Assembly (NCBI GenBank): GCA_916613615.1
Contig: OU744720.1
Span: 76,659,338 to 76,723,337, forward strand
Source of the DNA: Steromphala cineraria
Taxonomy: Eukaryota > Mollusca > Gastropoda > Trochida > Trochidae
Direction of reading: 5' to 3'
Length of the DNA stretch: 64,000 nucleotides
A model generated the notes under the pieces. It searched no databases. It had not been told where the DNA came from and saw nothing but the letters and a program-made list of their open reading frames with translations. The translations under genes were made by a program, and so were the position numbers. This document shows, in pieces, positions 1-13,600 of this stretch (positions within the stretch are counted from its first letter, which is position 1; the number at the start of each line of letters is the position of its first letter).

Positions 1-3000
1 GCAAAGATGAGCATAAGAACTTGTAATAGATCAGGATGAATATATATGTCCTGTTCCCCAGTGGTCAATACCTTTGTCTAAAATTCATTTTTTTTTTTAA
101 AAACGATATTAACATGGGATTCCGAAATAGATGTTTCAATGCTTGAACAGATGTTTATAAACTGTTCAGTGTTTATAACATTTTCAATTTTACATCAATG
201 GATGATTCAGTTATAATTATGTTATCATAAGCTTTATACACCCCCGTTACGAAGAAATCGGGGGTATATAGCAGTTATTCTGTCCTTTCGTCCAGGTACA
301 TATCTCGAAAACCGTTAGAGGTGGATCAATCAAACTTTGTGCAGGTGTTTGTGGATTGTCCTCATGTTGCAATTAATCAAGTTTTTTTCATATTTCTTTA
401 TGTAGCATAACAGTATCATTTCAAAAACAAGACGCGTTGGTTAATCACGTTTTATCCATTCTAAATAGCAATATGCCTTTATAATGTTGTAGATACCTTT
501 TGTACACGATACAACTCCAACGTGTATATATTAAGGAGAGGGAGAGGATTTAAGTTATGATAACTTGTCCATGAATTTATTCTTTGTGAATAAAATATGT
601 TTAAATTCAATTATGAATCCTCACCTTTGCCATTAAGAACACGATCATTGGTTCATTATAAACACAAATCATTGAACTATTCGACCCTTTAAATCCGTTG
701 CATCGGGAAGATGAATGTAATGTATATGATACACGTAAACGACTTACATTAACTTTGACCAAATAACATAATGTATATATGATAATATAGATTAGATCAG
801 ATATACCGACGAACGTTTTTCCGAAGAATTATTGTGTAAGTATTAAATTATTATGATCACAAGAGTTATTACATTGAGACAAAATAATGTTTACTTTCAT
901 AATTAATTGATGTATTTTGTTATGACAGAATTAATTATTATCTTTTCAATGAAGATGACCAAGTCGTTTGCAACCATTAGATTGTAGCAATTCATTTATG
1001 TGATGATTTTACGAGTATGTACATTTCATGCCCATTTTAAAACAGAGAAAAGTGGTCCCTGAATGGTTTGGTTGGAAAATGCATGCTCGCACTTGCACTA
1101 ACATGTGAATGGTCTGTGGCGTAAATTTACCAAAGAAAAACATGAACATTTATATTAAAGTGATTAATCCAAATTGCTATATATTTGCTTATCAGAACGT
1201 TTAAACCTATGTGCATTACGGTGGGATTTTCTCAACTACTCTTTTGTTTTATTAACACATTATATTACTTTACTGTTATAAGAAAGTTATATCAAAGTTA
1301 ATCAAATGTATTGATCCTAATAAAATAAAAGTACAATTTATTTTATATTTTATATATACTTTTTATCTTAATCTTATTGTTTAGACATAACATATTGAAG
1401 TTTACTTCAAAATTCTACAAATTTGCTAACCAGATTAAGGTGTGGCTTTGGTTCATTTGATTTGGTTCGCGAATTGATTATATTAAAGTATATATATGTT
1501 ATGCCTCGAAAACAATACTAAATATGAACACTGTTATGTCCCATCTTGAAATCCATTCCATTTTGAAATGGGACGAGTGACAGCCATTCCAACTTGCAAT
1601 TGCAAGATAGAATGTCCCATCTTGAACATATTGAGTATATTTAGGTTTGAGGAAAACTGTGTTGGAAACTGTATACATGGCAAATCGCTTTAATCTACAT
1701 CTATATAGATTTCATCGATCTTATTCTAAGAAGGCAAGCTAGTAAACCCTGCTTAGTCAGGTCTAATTTCATAAAAAGTAAAGGTTACAATGCAAGTTGA
1801 AGTTACAGTTAAAGTGTGTGTGGGAAATATACATTGCACTGATTGCAGTAATCCTTTCACATAAAGTAATCTTTCAGTACGGTACAAACGTACTTTATAT
1901 ATGCAGTTTGCTATTTTAATATCTTACATATACATTACATAATACATTAGGTATCTAGGTTTGAGGAAAACTGTTTGAAAAAATATACTAAAAGACTAAA
2001 AAGCATGATTCGTGCCACGTGCGCTATAATTCTAATAAAATTCACGTATGAAGTAGTGGTTTTAGTGATTTTAATGTATCCTGTATATATTGCCTTAACT
2101 TAAACACTTAAAGGAATATACATTTTGACTTTGGAAAATTTGACTCCCTGTCATGATATAAACTGACACCTCCGAACAGGATGGAATATTAATATGAACA
2201 TATGTTCAAAATTTCAAGTAGATCGGAGCTATAGTTTAGGAGATATGCCGAATTACGAATGATGATGATTTGCACTAGAGATAGCGTGGCGCGCGCCATT
2301 CGAACCTCGTTTTTCCGTTTTAAAATTCAACCTTTGCTTTAAATACTCTGCAAAAGCTACAATTGATTTACTGAGACGAGTACATAATTGTGATATTTAA
2401 ATTTGACATTTTTTTAATGTGACGTTATATGAACGTTCAGGGCAAAATGTAATTCCTTTAAAACAATAACTTAAAAAATTCTATTAAAGAGAATAGTGAT
2501 GTTTAATGAAAAAAAACATGTGTCTGCTATTTTCGAATTTCAAGTTAACGGAACTACATTTTAGCGGAAGAAAATGGTTTCTTAATCATAATTATTCAAA
2601 ATACTTCTGGAAATTTATATCATTCTTGAAAATAATAGTTGATTTAAGTAGATAATAATTAGTTCAAGATGGGACATTCTATCTTGCAATTGCAAGTTGG
2701 AATGGCTGTCACTCGTCCCATTTCAAAATGGAATGGATTTCAAGATGGGACATAACAGTGTTCATATTTAGTATTGTTTTCGAGGCATAACATATATATA
2801 CTTTAATATAATCAATTCGCGAACCAAATCAAATGAACCAAAGCCACACCTTAATCTGGTTAGCAAATTTGTAGAATTTTGAAGTAAACTTCAATATGTT
2901 ATGTCTAAACAATAAGATTAAGATAAAAAGTATATATAAAATAAAAAATAAATTGTACTTTTATTTTATTAGGATCAATACATTTGATTAACTTTGATAT

Positions 3001-4288
3001 AACTTTCTTATAACAGTAAAGTAATATAATGTGTTAATAAAACAAAAGAGTAGTTGAGAAAATCCCACCGTAATGCACATAGGTTTAAACGTTCTGATAA
3101 GCAAATATATAGCAATTTGGATTAATCACTTTAATATAAATGTTCATGTTTTTCTTTGGTAAATTTACGCCACAGACCATTCACATGTTAGTGCAAGTGC
3201 GAGCATGCATTTTCCAACCAAACCATTCAGGGACCACTTTTCTCTGTTTTAAAATGGGCATGAAATGTACATACTCGTAAAATCATCACATAAATGAATT
3301 GCTACAATCTAATGGTTGCAAACGACTTGGTCATCTTCATTGAAAAGATAATAATTAATTCTGTCATAACAAAATACATCAATTAATTATGAAAGTAAAC
3401 ATTATTTTGTCTCAATGTAATAACTCTTGTGATCATAATAATTTAATACTTACACAATAATTCTTCGGAAAAACGTTCGTCGGTATATCTGATCTAATCT
3501 ATATTATCATATATACATTATGTTATTTGGTCAAAGTTAATGTAAGTCGTTTACGTGTATCATATACATTACATTCATCTTCCCGATGCAACGGATTTAA
3601 AGGGTCGAATAGTTCAATGATTTGTGTTTATAATGAACCAATGATCGTGTTCTTAATGGCAAAGGTGAGGATTCATAATTGAATTTAAACATATTTTATT
3701 CACAAAGAATAAATTCATGGACAAGTTATCATAACTTAAATCATCTCCCTCTCCTTAATATATACACGTTGGAGTTGTATCGTGTACAAAAGGTATCTAC
3801 AACATTATAAAGGCATATTGCTATTTAGAATGGATAAAACGTGATTAACCAACGCGTCTTGTTTTTGAAATGATACTGTTATGCTACATAAAGAAATATG
3901 AAAAAAACTTGATTAATTGCAACATGAGGACAATCCACAAACACCTGCACAAAGTTTGATTGATCCACCTCTAACGGTTTTCGAGATATGTACCTGGACG
4001 AAAGGACAGAATAACTGCTATATACCCCCGATTTCTTCGTAACGGGGGTGTATAAAGCTTATGATAACATAATTATAACTGAATCATCCATTGATGTAAA
4101 ATTGAAAATGTTATAAACACTGAACAGTTTATAAACATCTGTTCAAGCATTGAAACATCTATTTCGGAATCCCATGTTAATATCGTTTTTCAAAAAAAAA
4201 ATGAATTTTAGACAAAGGTATTGACCACTGGGGAACAGGACATATATATTCATCCTGATCTATTACAAGTTCTTATGCTCATCTTTGC
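1..4288. repeat. Giant inverted repeat, 1.63-kb arms
   Basis: Bases 1-1626 are the reverse complement of 2663-4288, with only a handful of differences seen by eye (a short A/T-run difference near 85-105, one base near 555, one near 1350). The two arms have the same length. Base 1 of the window pairs with base 4288, so the left arm may continue outside the window. Each arm contains its own small palindromes, for example around 240-265 (CCCCCGTTA/ATCGGGGG) and at 1538-1574. No coding sequence was recognised in either arm. It could be a foldback transposon, a recent inverted duplication or a palindromic assembly artefact; the sequence alone cannot separate these. Confidence 0.95.
1627..2662. other. 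Spacer of the giant inverted repeat
   Basis: About 1.04 kb of AT-rich unique sequence between the arms. A short direct repeat (TAGGTTTGAGGAAAACTGT) occurs near 1643 and again near 1956. No open frame or domain was recognised. Confidence 0.6.
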
Positions 4289-5040
4289 ATTCCCCACTGT
4301 CAAAAATTCGAGCGCATTAAACACCCGGAGTATAGAGTGCACTCAAGCGTTATGTGTATTCAAGTGGCCGGACACCGTAGAGCAAATTGGGACACACCTG
4401 TGTATAACAGACAGTGCTGTCTCTCAGATCGTTTGTTTATCATTGAATTTACGTTTTGTCGTGCGAAGATTGTGTAGGCGAATTAAGATTTTATGTTTTG
4501 CCGAATTTCAACGATTTAAGAATTTCAACATGAACTATTTACAAATATCAATATCCATATACAATATATTAAGACGAAGTAACAAACTTAATAGTATTTT
4601 TATGCAAAAAGGGAAGGAATTAACTTCATGTTTTACTACAATAAAGGTTTTGATCTTAAAAAACAAACATATAAGAAATCCCTAAATCCCTCTAAAATAT
4701 TAGTATCTTAGAATTTTATTCTACATGTTCCCATTGTAATGGAGCTCTCCATATGATAATTGTTACATCGATCCTAAATATTTATTGAATTCTATGATAA
4801 GTACTATAAAATATTGGTAGAACTGCATGAGCAGCGAATTCAAAATAAAGCTTAGAAAATGTAAATAAATGTGGTATCATACTAAAGTCTTCGAAATTTA
4901 CAAACACGTTGTTTTCACAAATATTTTGGATATGAAGGTTTTATAAATCAAATAAGGGAATGTGTGGGAATAAAATCCAGATTCAACATTAGTTCATGTT
5001 GATAGGATTTGAAAGCTCAAATGGAAAAAAAAACTCAACA

Positions 5041-5835
5041 TTCATTTTGAATCTGAATGTTGAAAAAAAAATCAACATTCAGATTCGAATGTGAATGTGA
5101 AATTTAATTTCAGATTCAGATTCAGATTCGCGAATGTTGGATTTCTCGCACATTCATCGGGAGACAGTGTTTTTAGCAGGGTATTACGCGTTAGTCAAAC
5201 TAATGCCCGGAGGCAGTCCGAGTCCGAATCTGAATGTGGAAATAAATTCCTGATTCAACATTCGTTCATATATGTAGAGTCTATAAGATATGATTTGAAA
5301 GCCCAAATTGAAAAAACTCAAGATTCATTTTGAATGTGAATGTTGAAAAAAAATCAACATTCAGATTCGAATGTGAATGTGAAATTTAATTTCAGATTCA
5401 GATTCGCGAATATTGAGTCTATAAGATATGATTTAAAAGCCCAAATTGAAAAAACTCAAGATTTATTTTGAATGTGAATGTTGAAAAAAAATCAACATTC
5501 AGATTCGAATGTGAATGTGAAATTTAATTTCAGATTCAGATTCGCGAATATTGAGTCTATAAGATATGATTTGAAAGCCCAATTGAAAAAACTCAAGATT
5601 CATTTTGAATGTGAATGTTGAAAAAAAATCAACATTCAGATTCGAATGTGAATGTGAAATTTAATTTCAGATTCAGATTAGCGAATATTGAGTCTATAAG
5701 ATATGATTTGAAAGCCCAAATTGAAAAAACTCAAGATTCATTTTGAATGTGAATGTTGAAAAAAAATCAACATTCAGATTCGAATGTGAATGTGAAATTT
5801 AATTTCAGATTCAGATTAGCGAATGTTGATTTTTG
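5041..5835. repeat. Tandem satellite, 138-bp unit
   Basis: A block beginning TCAACATTCAGATTCGAATG recurs at 5354, 5492, 5629 and 5767, a period of 137-138 bp. A diverged earlier unit lies at 5072, separated by an extra stretch. Each unit contains a self-complementary core around an A-run (AATGTTGA...TCAACATT). Short open frames here simply follow the repeat. Confidence 0.9.
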
Positions 5836-5840
5836 TACCT

Positions 5841-5910
5841 GAAGTTAGCACAATATTCAATATTCAACATTCGAATGTGAATGTTGAATCTTGAATCTTG
5901 TGCTAACTTC
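5841..5910. repeat. 70-bp palindrome closing the 138-bp satellite
   Basis: GAAGTTAGCACAA at 5841 pairs with TTGTGCTAACTTC ending at 5910. Between them are mirrored copies of the TTCAACATTC satellite motif. This could be the terminus of a foldback element that contains the satellite. Confidence 0.75.
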
Positions 5911-5948
5911 TGGTTGCTATTTCTTTGGTCATTTATTAGAACTATTAC

Positions 5949-7000
5949 CATTCTGGATAAGTTGTCTGACATCGGGACTAATCTGGATAGGTTGTGACTT
6001 GCTCCCTTCTTTCATCTTGTACCAGCCCTGGAAGCTGTAGTCCTCTCCTGGAGTAGGGCACTGGAGAGATACCGAGTCTGTCTCCTTCACATTCACAATG
6101 TGTTCTTCTATTCCTGCAATATTTCATTTTATCGTCTGATTTAAAATGTTCTAGACATCATTTTAAACTTTAAAAATTTCTTAAATTTACTTATTTAAAG
6201 TGACAGTTGCACGTGTATTGAAAGTTTTTTTCCCAATGGTTTGCTACTTTACATTAGTTTATGCAACATGTATTGTCTTCAGAGGATAAAACAAGAAATG
6301 CATTATCAAGTATTAAGCAAACACTACTGTCTACTGTCAATTTTGTGTGAACAACTTTTGTTTATTTGATGTTTGAAAAGAGATTCGGGTAACTAAATTG
6401 AAAATCATACGTTTGTTTTGCAACTGCATCCTTTGATTCAAAACATTGTCTTCCAAATGGTAATGTTATTTCGTTTTCGTAAGATATTTTTCACCTTAAC
6501 TAAATGTGCAATTGTCACTTTATAAGAATAATCCAGTTAAAGGGTCATACTAAAGCACTACCCGGAATAAAAATAGGAATATGACCTTTGTTAAATCATT
6601 CATCTTTTGTGATAAATGTGTTTCATCTTTGCGATTAAGGTTCAATTAAACACTGATCGTTTTAATATGAACACCCCTGTTATGATATATTGCTATTATA
6701 ATCAATTTATTCTGGAGTGTAGGCAATAAAACGTTCAATCTTCTGCTTTTTGACAGAAGTTTGTTTTAAAAATATTAATCTGCATGTTTGAAATCAAGGC
6801 TATGAACCAGTTTTCTTAAAATTCATTTTTGTTTACATTTTTTCTTTTTACAAATAACTCTTTATGTAAGAAAAATAGATAATATTCAATTATTACCATT
6901 ATAATCATTTCATTATATATTCAACGTAAGATATAAACTTACCTTGGCACAGCACAATAAACAGCATAAGTCCGCATGAAACTTTAACTATAGAAATCAT
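5949..7000 (-). CDS. IgSF gene 1, 5' part only (signal peptide + half Ig domain)
   Basis: Two exons are seen. Exon 1 (7000 down to 6943) encodes MISIVKVSCGLMLFIVLCQ, a typical signal peptide, and ends in phase 1 at a GTAAGT donor. Exon 2 (6113 to 5949, 165 nt) starts after ATTGCAG in phase 1 and encodes the first half of an Ig domain, with the Cys in VSLQCPTPGE and the Trp in FQGWYK. It ends in phase 1 at a GTAATA donor. A partner exon carrying the second Cys (the DxGxYxC motif) was looked for between 1 and 5948 and not found. The rest may lie beyond the left edge, past the giant inverted repeat, or the gene may be broken. The plan matches the IgSF gene just upstream on the same strand. Confidence 0.72.
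6195..6525. mobile_element. Diverged TTAA-type MITE copy
   Basis: TTAA at 6195 is followed by AGTGACAGTTGCACGTGT. The inverse GTGCAATTGTCACTTTA lies near 6505-6522. Interior motifs (TTGTGTGAACA, ACATTGTCTTCCAAATGG) match the better copies elsewhere in the window. It sits in intron 1 of IgSF gene 1. Confidence 0.6.
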
Positions 7001-9134
7001 ATTTCTTTCTGCTATTTCTTCATCTGACTAAACCCCTCTGTAATTTCTCATTCCCTTCTGTAACATCGATCTAGGTTTATGAAACACAATTACGGTCAAG
7101 TTTTAATGTGTTAAGTAAACAAATCTAAGGTTTTATTTGTTCCTGGTTGTAAATGATTCGCTGGTGTGAGTCAAACCACCAAAAGCGACTAAGTCTCACA
7201 TGTGTAGTTATTCCTAAGGAATTAAAAACAATGTATTGTTGGACATAGTTGAAAGAACAAGAGGAAGTATATCAGTTGCTATATCCTTGTCATTGTCGAG
7301 CCCAGTTTAATTTGTTTCTATTTTAATCTATTCAAACACGTTTAAACGTTCTGTGTTGAATATGTGTTAACACTATCAACCCACAAATCTTCGTATTTTC
7401 ATATTTAATTACTTGGTGAATAATGAAATAATTCCAGAGAAGAAGCATTACTAATACTGGATTTTTCAGTCATAGGCAAAATCTCGGGAAGACAATCAAG
7501 ATCACGGATAACGAAACTGAATGTTTTGCGAGTCGTTCTCTGAATACAGTTGTTTCTTAATTTATAGTGTATCATCAAGGCTTAAATAAGATAAGTGTAT
7601 AGAGAAAGTTTATCAAAGAGAGATTATGAATTAGATTTTAATTTTCTGGAAGCGTAGAAATGTCAAAGGCTCCTTTGTATTTTAAATTCTGCCAAATTTT
7701 GGATAAGAGAGGTCTCCTTTTAGCGACTAGACGAGAGGCATCTTTATTCGTGTAATTGCAATATGTATACATTTGTACAATATAAGTTGACAAAACTGAA
7801 ACCAGAAGAACTTGATGTTTATTTAAATAAATATTGTAATGCTGTGTTACTTCATCTACAAATGTAATTTAGTGTTCACTTTAGTTTGATGTCATATTTT
7901 CGAATGAAAATTAAAACTTTTTAGGAGAAGAAGAAAATCATATTCCTATCGCATATAATGATAGTCATAATCATACAAAAACACATTTGGTATGGACTTT
8001 GTGAAAAACTGGGATCCAAAATGAAAAAAAAAATTACTTTCATTAAAATTATCATTTCAAATTTGTTTTTGAAAATAACATGATATATGCCATAACGTGG
8101 AACAATATTAACTACTTAAATTATGAGGAAAATATGCTTGATTGACATACATTGTACTTTTAAATAATCTAATGAAAATCGATTTTATATATTGACCCAA
8201 TGCCTTTTTTCTTGTAGTGACATGTCTTGTGTTTTGTTCAGAAATGGTGGCCATTTTAATTTTTTTAAATAATTTTAATTTTTAATTGGAAATTTCTGAA
8301 CAGTGTAACTTTTGTCAGCAACTGTAGGGACTACAATGCAAGCAATTATATTCATGTAATTCAAGACAATTGTCATTTTTGTTATTTCTTATTTGAACCA
8401 CAAAATGTAAAACCTCTGTGTCAGTTTAGATCAATATACATGTACATGTGTTAGCAACTGATTGAACCACAAAGTTCATTTACATCGTAAAAGCTTTTTA
8501 CCTTTACTTTTGATTCAAAATATAATTACTGAAACATTATTTTTGTGTACATGTATTTTTGATGACATTACTCATGGAAATCTAAATTAAACAATTTTGT
8601 CGTACATGTATATTTTAATTACTGGACCAAGCTATGTATTTCAACCAATGTAAATGCAAATCGAGTAACACTTTTAATATATATAAAAACGCCGTCTGAA
8701 TTGATAAAATGTAAAAAAGATTTATTAGCAAAATATCATAGCAAAATGAAGTTATCAGCAAGAAGGAGTGATAAGAAAAACCTGAATTTGCATTTATTCG
8801 TCCTTGCACCATTGTCGCCCTAACACAATTGACAATGAAACTATGCCTAGTGATGGTAATGTTTTTAACACGCATTTACGTCAAAATAAAAAGATAACTT
8901 CTAAAATAACTCCAATACCTCATGTTCATTGAACATCAAATTACATAACACAATAAATAAGTTTGAATAATTATTTTGATATGCAAATGAGTTGCATTTT
9001 ATAACTTTATGAATTTTTACGTTCAAATAATTTTAAGGTGTGAAAAGGACACAAATGGCTCTATTGTAAACTCATGTAGGTGAATCATTTAGAGAAATTT
9101 GTTGAAAGCTTTGAAAAGGACGATCACTTAGTAT
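7001..9134. other. Intergenic / upstream region of IgSF gene 1
   Basis: AT-rich sequence with no gene or repeat recognised beyond short A/T runs. It should contain the 5' UTR and promoter of the minus-strand gene starting at 7000, but no clear TATA or initiator could be chosen. The minus-strand open frame at 8615-8875 has no domain signal. Confidence 0.4.
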
Positions 9135-9494
9135 TTAAAGGGGCAGTAGCACGTTTTTTGATAGATTTATATTTTAAAATGTTCACTGATAATTGTAAGT
9201 TAATGCTATATGTATTATTTTGACAATGTCAAAAATCTCATTACACTAGCCAATCATCCATAGAGGATAAAGTATGAAGATTCACATAAAATCTACTGGC
9301 GGCCATTTTGTGTGAACACCTTTAATTCATTTTCTGTAAGAAAAAGGAATCGCATGGCTAAACTTTACATTATATATTTGAATTATTACTGTTCCATTTA
9401 GTTAAAATACATTGTCTTTCAATTGGAACCATTAATTTATATTTTCCTGACATCACCTTATACTCCCCCTAAAAACGTGCTACTGCCCCTTTAA
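9135..9494 (+). mobile_element. piggyBac-like MITE, copy A
   Basis: TTAA flanks (9135-9138 and 9491-9494) enclose inverted ends AGGGGCAGTAGCACGTTTTT and AAAAACGTGCTACTGCCCCT. The interior shares CGGCCATTTTGTGTGAACAC and a TTTCCTGACATCACCTTAT stretch with the other copies. There is no coding capacity. TTAA target duplication is the mark of the piggyBac superfamily. It lies just past the 3' end of IgSF gene 2. Confidence 0.88.
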
Positions 9495-9779
9495 ACGTCA
9501 GTAGCTGCGAACAAAATATATAATTACCAAAATCATTTAATTTCTATTACGTGTGAACCATAATCATAAGATACATGCATTTAAGATAAAGCTTATGTAT
9601 AAAATAATCAGCTTGTAGTATTGCTTTGGTCCGATTTAGAAACATGTCTTTCAAATTATCAACCTCTTATATCTGAAGATGTTGACCAAAGCACAATGTC
9701 ATTCTCAGCAACTATAAACATTCAATTCGCCAATTACACCCTTGGCCACAATTCGGATAACTGTGACCTGCAGTCATGT

Positions 9780-10617
9780 CTAAGCTTCGGATTCCGCTTG
9801 ATCCTCGACTTCTTCTCCTGGTCTTTCTGTATCAGCCCCGCTAGTATCCTCTTCTTCACCACCATTCTTCGTCTCCCTACCAAAACTGATATTGTTCTCG
9901 CTACTCCCAGCACTGACGACATTCATACCTGTGTCATCAGCACTCATATTGATGACCTTTGAGTCATCATCATCAAGATCGTTAACCTTCTCTTCAGTCT
10001 TCTTAGCGTGGTTCCTGTTTTCCTCCTTGCGCTTTTCAACCTCTTCATTCATTCTGCCGTTTTTGGTATTTTCGGGACTCTCCACATTGGTGTTCATCTC
10101 CTCTGTCTTCCCCATGTTAGTTTCCGTTCTCTTCGTTTCTTCCTGTCCTACCCATGTGGGATGATTTATCTTCTCAAGCACGCTCTTTCCACTGTTCTTA
10201 GCCTCCCCGTCGTTGGTCTTGTCGTCTTGTGACTTCTGTACGCACTTTAACTTCGCTTTTAACTCCTTGGCAACCCGTATTTCGTTCTTCTTTGTCTCTT
10301 CAAACTGATTTCCATCCTTTTCTGTTTCCTGCAGCAATCCATGGATATTTCCTTCCTCTTGCACGTTCGTATCGTCCTGAGACTCCTGAAACTCGATTCC
10401 ATGGTTTTCAGGTCTTGAGGGATCCCCATGACTCTTCGTCTCCATGGTGTTGCTAATCTCCGCCTCCTCCTTATGGACAATCTTGTATCCCTCCGCCTCC
10501 TCCTCATGGGCCATCCTGTATCCCTCCGCCACCTCCTCATGGACCATCCTGTATCCCTCCGCCTCCTTCCTCAGCATCTCCCGTCTCTTCCGCTTCCAGG
10601 AACACCATTTATGGCAA
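9780..10617 (-). CDS. Last exon of IgSF gene 2: cytoplasmic tail
   Basis: The acceptor CTCCTTCAG joins in phase 2 to the transmembrane exon; the stop is TAG at 9782-9780. The tail begins with Cys residues that could be palmitoylated and a basic cluster. Then come three tandem 11-residue units with tyrosine motifs (EGYRMVH, EGYRMAH, EGYKIVH). The rest is a low-complexity, mostly charged region ending in an acidic run (GEEVEDQAESEA). Composition suggests it is largely disordered. No SH2, TIR, death or kinase domain is visible. Confidence 0.88.
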
Positions 10618-13600
10618 CTGAAGGAGAACAATCTAGATAAGAGGGGGACACTCAATTTACAAAGTATATAATTTTGGCCTTTGAGACATATACTGAATTA
10701 GAGGGATAATAATTATAGGAACTTGTTAACATTAGCTGTCCAATATATTATCACCTGTCAATCATTTATGGATACCATCATGTGTTTATACCTTCAAGTT
10801 CAGACATTTTGCTTAAGAAAAAGAAGTATATTTACGTTTTGCCTAATTCTTTAACGAAACAGTGAAAAAAGATCGTTGAAATAGACATTCTTATACACTT
10901 ATACTCATATTGTCATTTCCGCTTTAAAAACAGATGTAAATTTTAGGCAAACTGCATATAAATCATTCAATGGTCCATATTTTAAATCATTCATAATTAT
11001 TATACAGTATAACAAATACAGTTATTTCGCGTCTTGTATTTGAGGCTCGTAGCAAAGGTTGTCCCCACTTCAAGTAAACTTTATTTTTTATGACATTTCA
11101 TTGTAGTTTATTTTACAGATCTACCAACAGAATGGCAGTGATTAGTTTGATGTAAATACCAAATGCCACTAGACAAAGTGTTTTAAAACATTGAATATAA
11201 GTACAACAAAGGAATTTACAACTATCATGAACTATCAAAAAGTTCATCTCTTCTAGTTCCAGAAGCTCATATATTTAATGATTTGAAGTTAGTAGCTTCT
11301 TCCCGTTCCTTTACAAGGGATCCGGGTAATATGATTACTGACACACTGTTAAACAGTTTGCTTACATATACATGTATATTCTTTTTGTTCCATATGTTGA
11401 TCTTAAGGGGAAAAAACTTGCAGGGTAGAAGGAAATGGTAGAAAGATGAGAGCCTTTCTTTAAAACCTGTTATTGCCTTTTTGGAAACGAGTATAATGTT
11501 TGTCCTTCATTGGGTAGGCCCTGTCATTTTGCATAAGAATATTAATGATAGCATGAACAATCAAAAACAACTCGAATTCGTAACATATCCGCGTGTTGAC
11601 ATATCTTTTTTATGAGCCAAGTTAAGTTTGTTCTATGTTTTGTTTTCTTCTGATTTGATATCGATTAAAATGATAACGAACAATGATAACCATTCATAGA
11701 AAGATATATACCAGTCGGGGGATCACAAACTTCTTGACAATGCGTATAGAGATACAGCATAGAGATAAAGTATAAAGATACACTATATACATGTATAGAG
11801 ATACAGTATAGAGATGCAGTATAGAGATGCAGTATAGAGATACAGTATAGAGATTAAGTATAGAGATACACTATAGAGATACACTATAGAGATACACTAT
11901 AGAGATACAGTATAGAGATGCAGTATAGAGATACAGTATAGAGATAAAGTATAGAGAAACACTATAGAGATACACTATAGGGATGCAGTATAGAGATGCA
12001 GTATAGAGATGCAGTAAAGAGATGCAGTATAAAGATACAGTATAGAGATACAGTATAGAGATACAATATAGAGATACACTATAGAGATACACTATAGAGA
12101 TACAGTATAGAGACACAGTATAGAGATGCAGTATAGAGATACAGTATAGAGATACAGTATAGAGAAACACTATAGAGATACACTATAGGGATGCAGTATA
12201 GAGATGCAGTATAGAGATGCAGTATAGAGATGCAGTATAGAGATACAGTATAGAGATTAAGTATAGAGATACACTATAGAGATACACTATAGAGATACAC
12301 TATAGAGATACAGTATAGAGATGCAGTATAGAGATGCAGTATAGAGATACAGTATAGAGATAAAGTATAGAGAAACACTATAGAGATACACTATAGAGAT
12401 GCAGTATAGAGATGCAGTATAGAGATGCAGTATAGAGATGCAGTATAGAGATACAGTATAGAGATACAGTATAGAGATACACTATAGAGAAACACTATAG
12501 AGATGCAGTATAGAGATGCAGTATAGAGATACAGTATAGAGATACAGTATAGAGATACACTATAGAGAAACACTATAGAGATACACTATAGAGATACAGT
12601 ATAGAGATGCAGTATAGAGATGCAGTATCGAGATGCAGTATAGAGATGCAGTATAGAGATACAGTATAGAGATACAGTATAGAGATACACTATAGAGATA
12701 CAGTATAGAGATACAGTATAGAGATGCAGTATAGAGATGCAGTATAGAGATAAAGTATAGAGATACAGTATAGAGATGCAGTATAAAGATACAGTATAGA
12801 GATACAGTATAGAGATACAGTATAGAGATGCAGTATAAAGATACAGTATAGAGATGCAGTATAGAGATGCAGTATAGAGATAAAGTATAGAGATACACTA
12901 TAGAGATACACTATAGAGATGCAGTATAGAGATGCAGTATAGAGATGCAGTATAGAGATGCAGTATAGAGATACAGTATAGAGATACAGTATAGAGATAC
13001 ACTATAGAGATACACTATAGAGATACAGTATAGAGATACAGTATAGAGATACACTATAGAGATACACTATAGAGATACAGTATAGAGATACACTATAGAG
13101 ATACAGTATAGAGACACAGTATAGAGATGCAGTATAGAGATACAGTATAGAGATACACTATAGAGATACACTATAGAGATACACTATAGAGATAAAGTAT
13201 AAAGATACAGTATAGAGATGCAGTATAGAGATACAGTATAGAGATGCAGTATAGAGATGCAGTATAGAGATGCAGTATAGAGATACAGTATAGAGATGCA
13301 GTATAGAGATGCAGTATAGAGATACAGTATAGAGATGCAGTATAGAGATGCAGTATAGAGATACAGTATAGAGATAAAGTATAGAGATACAGTATAGAGA
13401 TGCAGTATAAAGATACAGTATAGAGATGCAGTATAGAGATACAGTATAGAGATGCAGTATAGAGATGCAGTATAGAGATGCAGTATAGAGATACAGTATA
13501 GAGATGCAGTATAGAGATACAGTATAGAGATGCAGTATAGAGATGCAGTATAGAGATGCAGTATAGAGATACAGTATAGAGATGCAGTATAGAGATGCAG

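Noticed and set aside
4221..4685. 154-codon plus-strand frame
   Set aside because: It begins inside the inverted-repeat arm and crosses its edge; no domain, signal peptide or splice pattern.
9621..10671. Several plus-strand and other-frame open frames over 9.6-10.7 kb
   Set aside because: Shadows of the Glu/Lys-rich tail exon of IgSF gene 2, which is supported by splice phase and total length.
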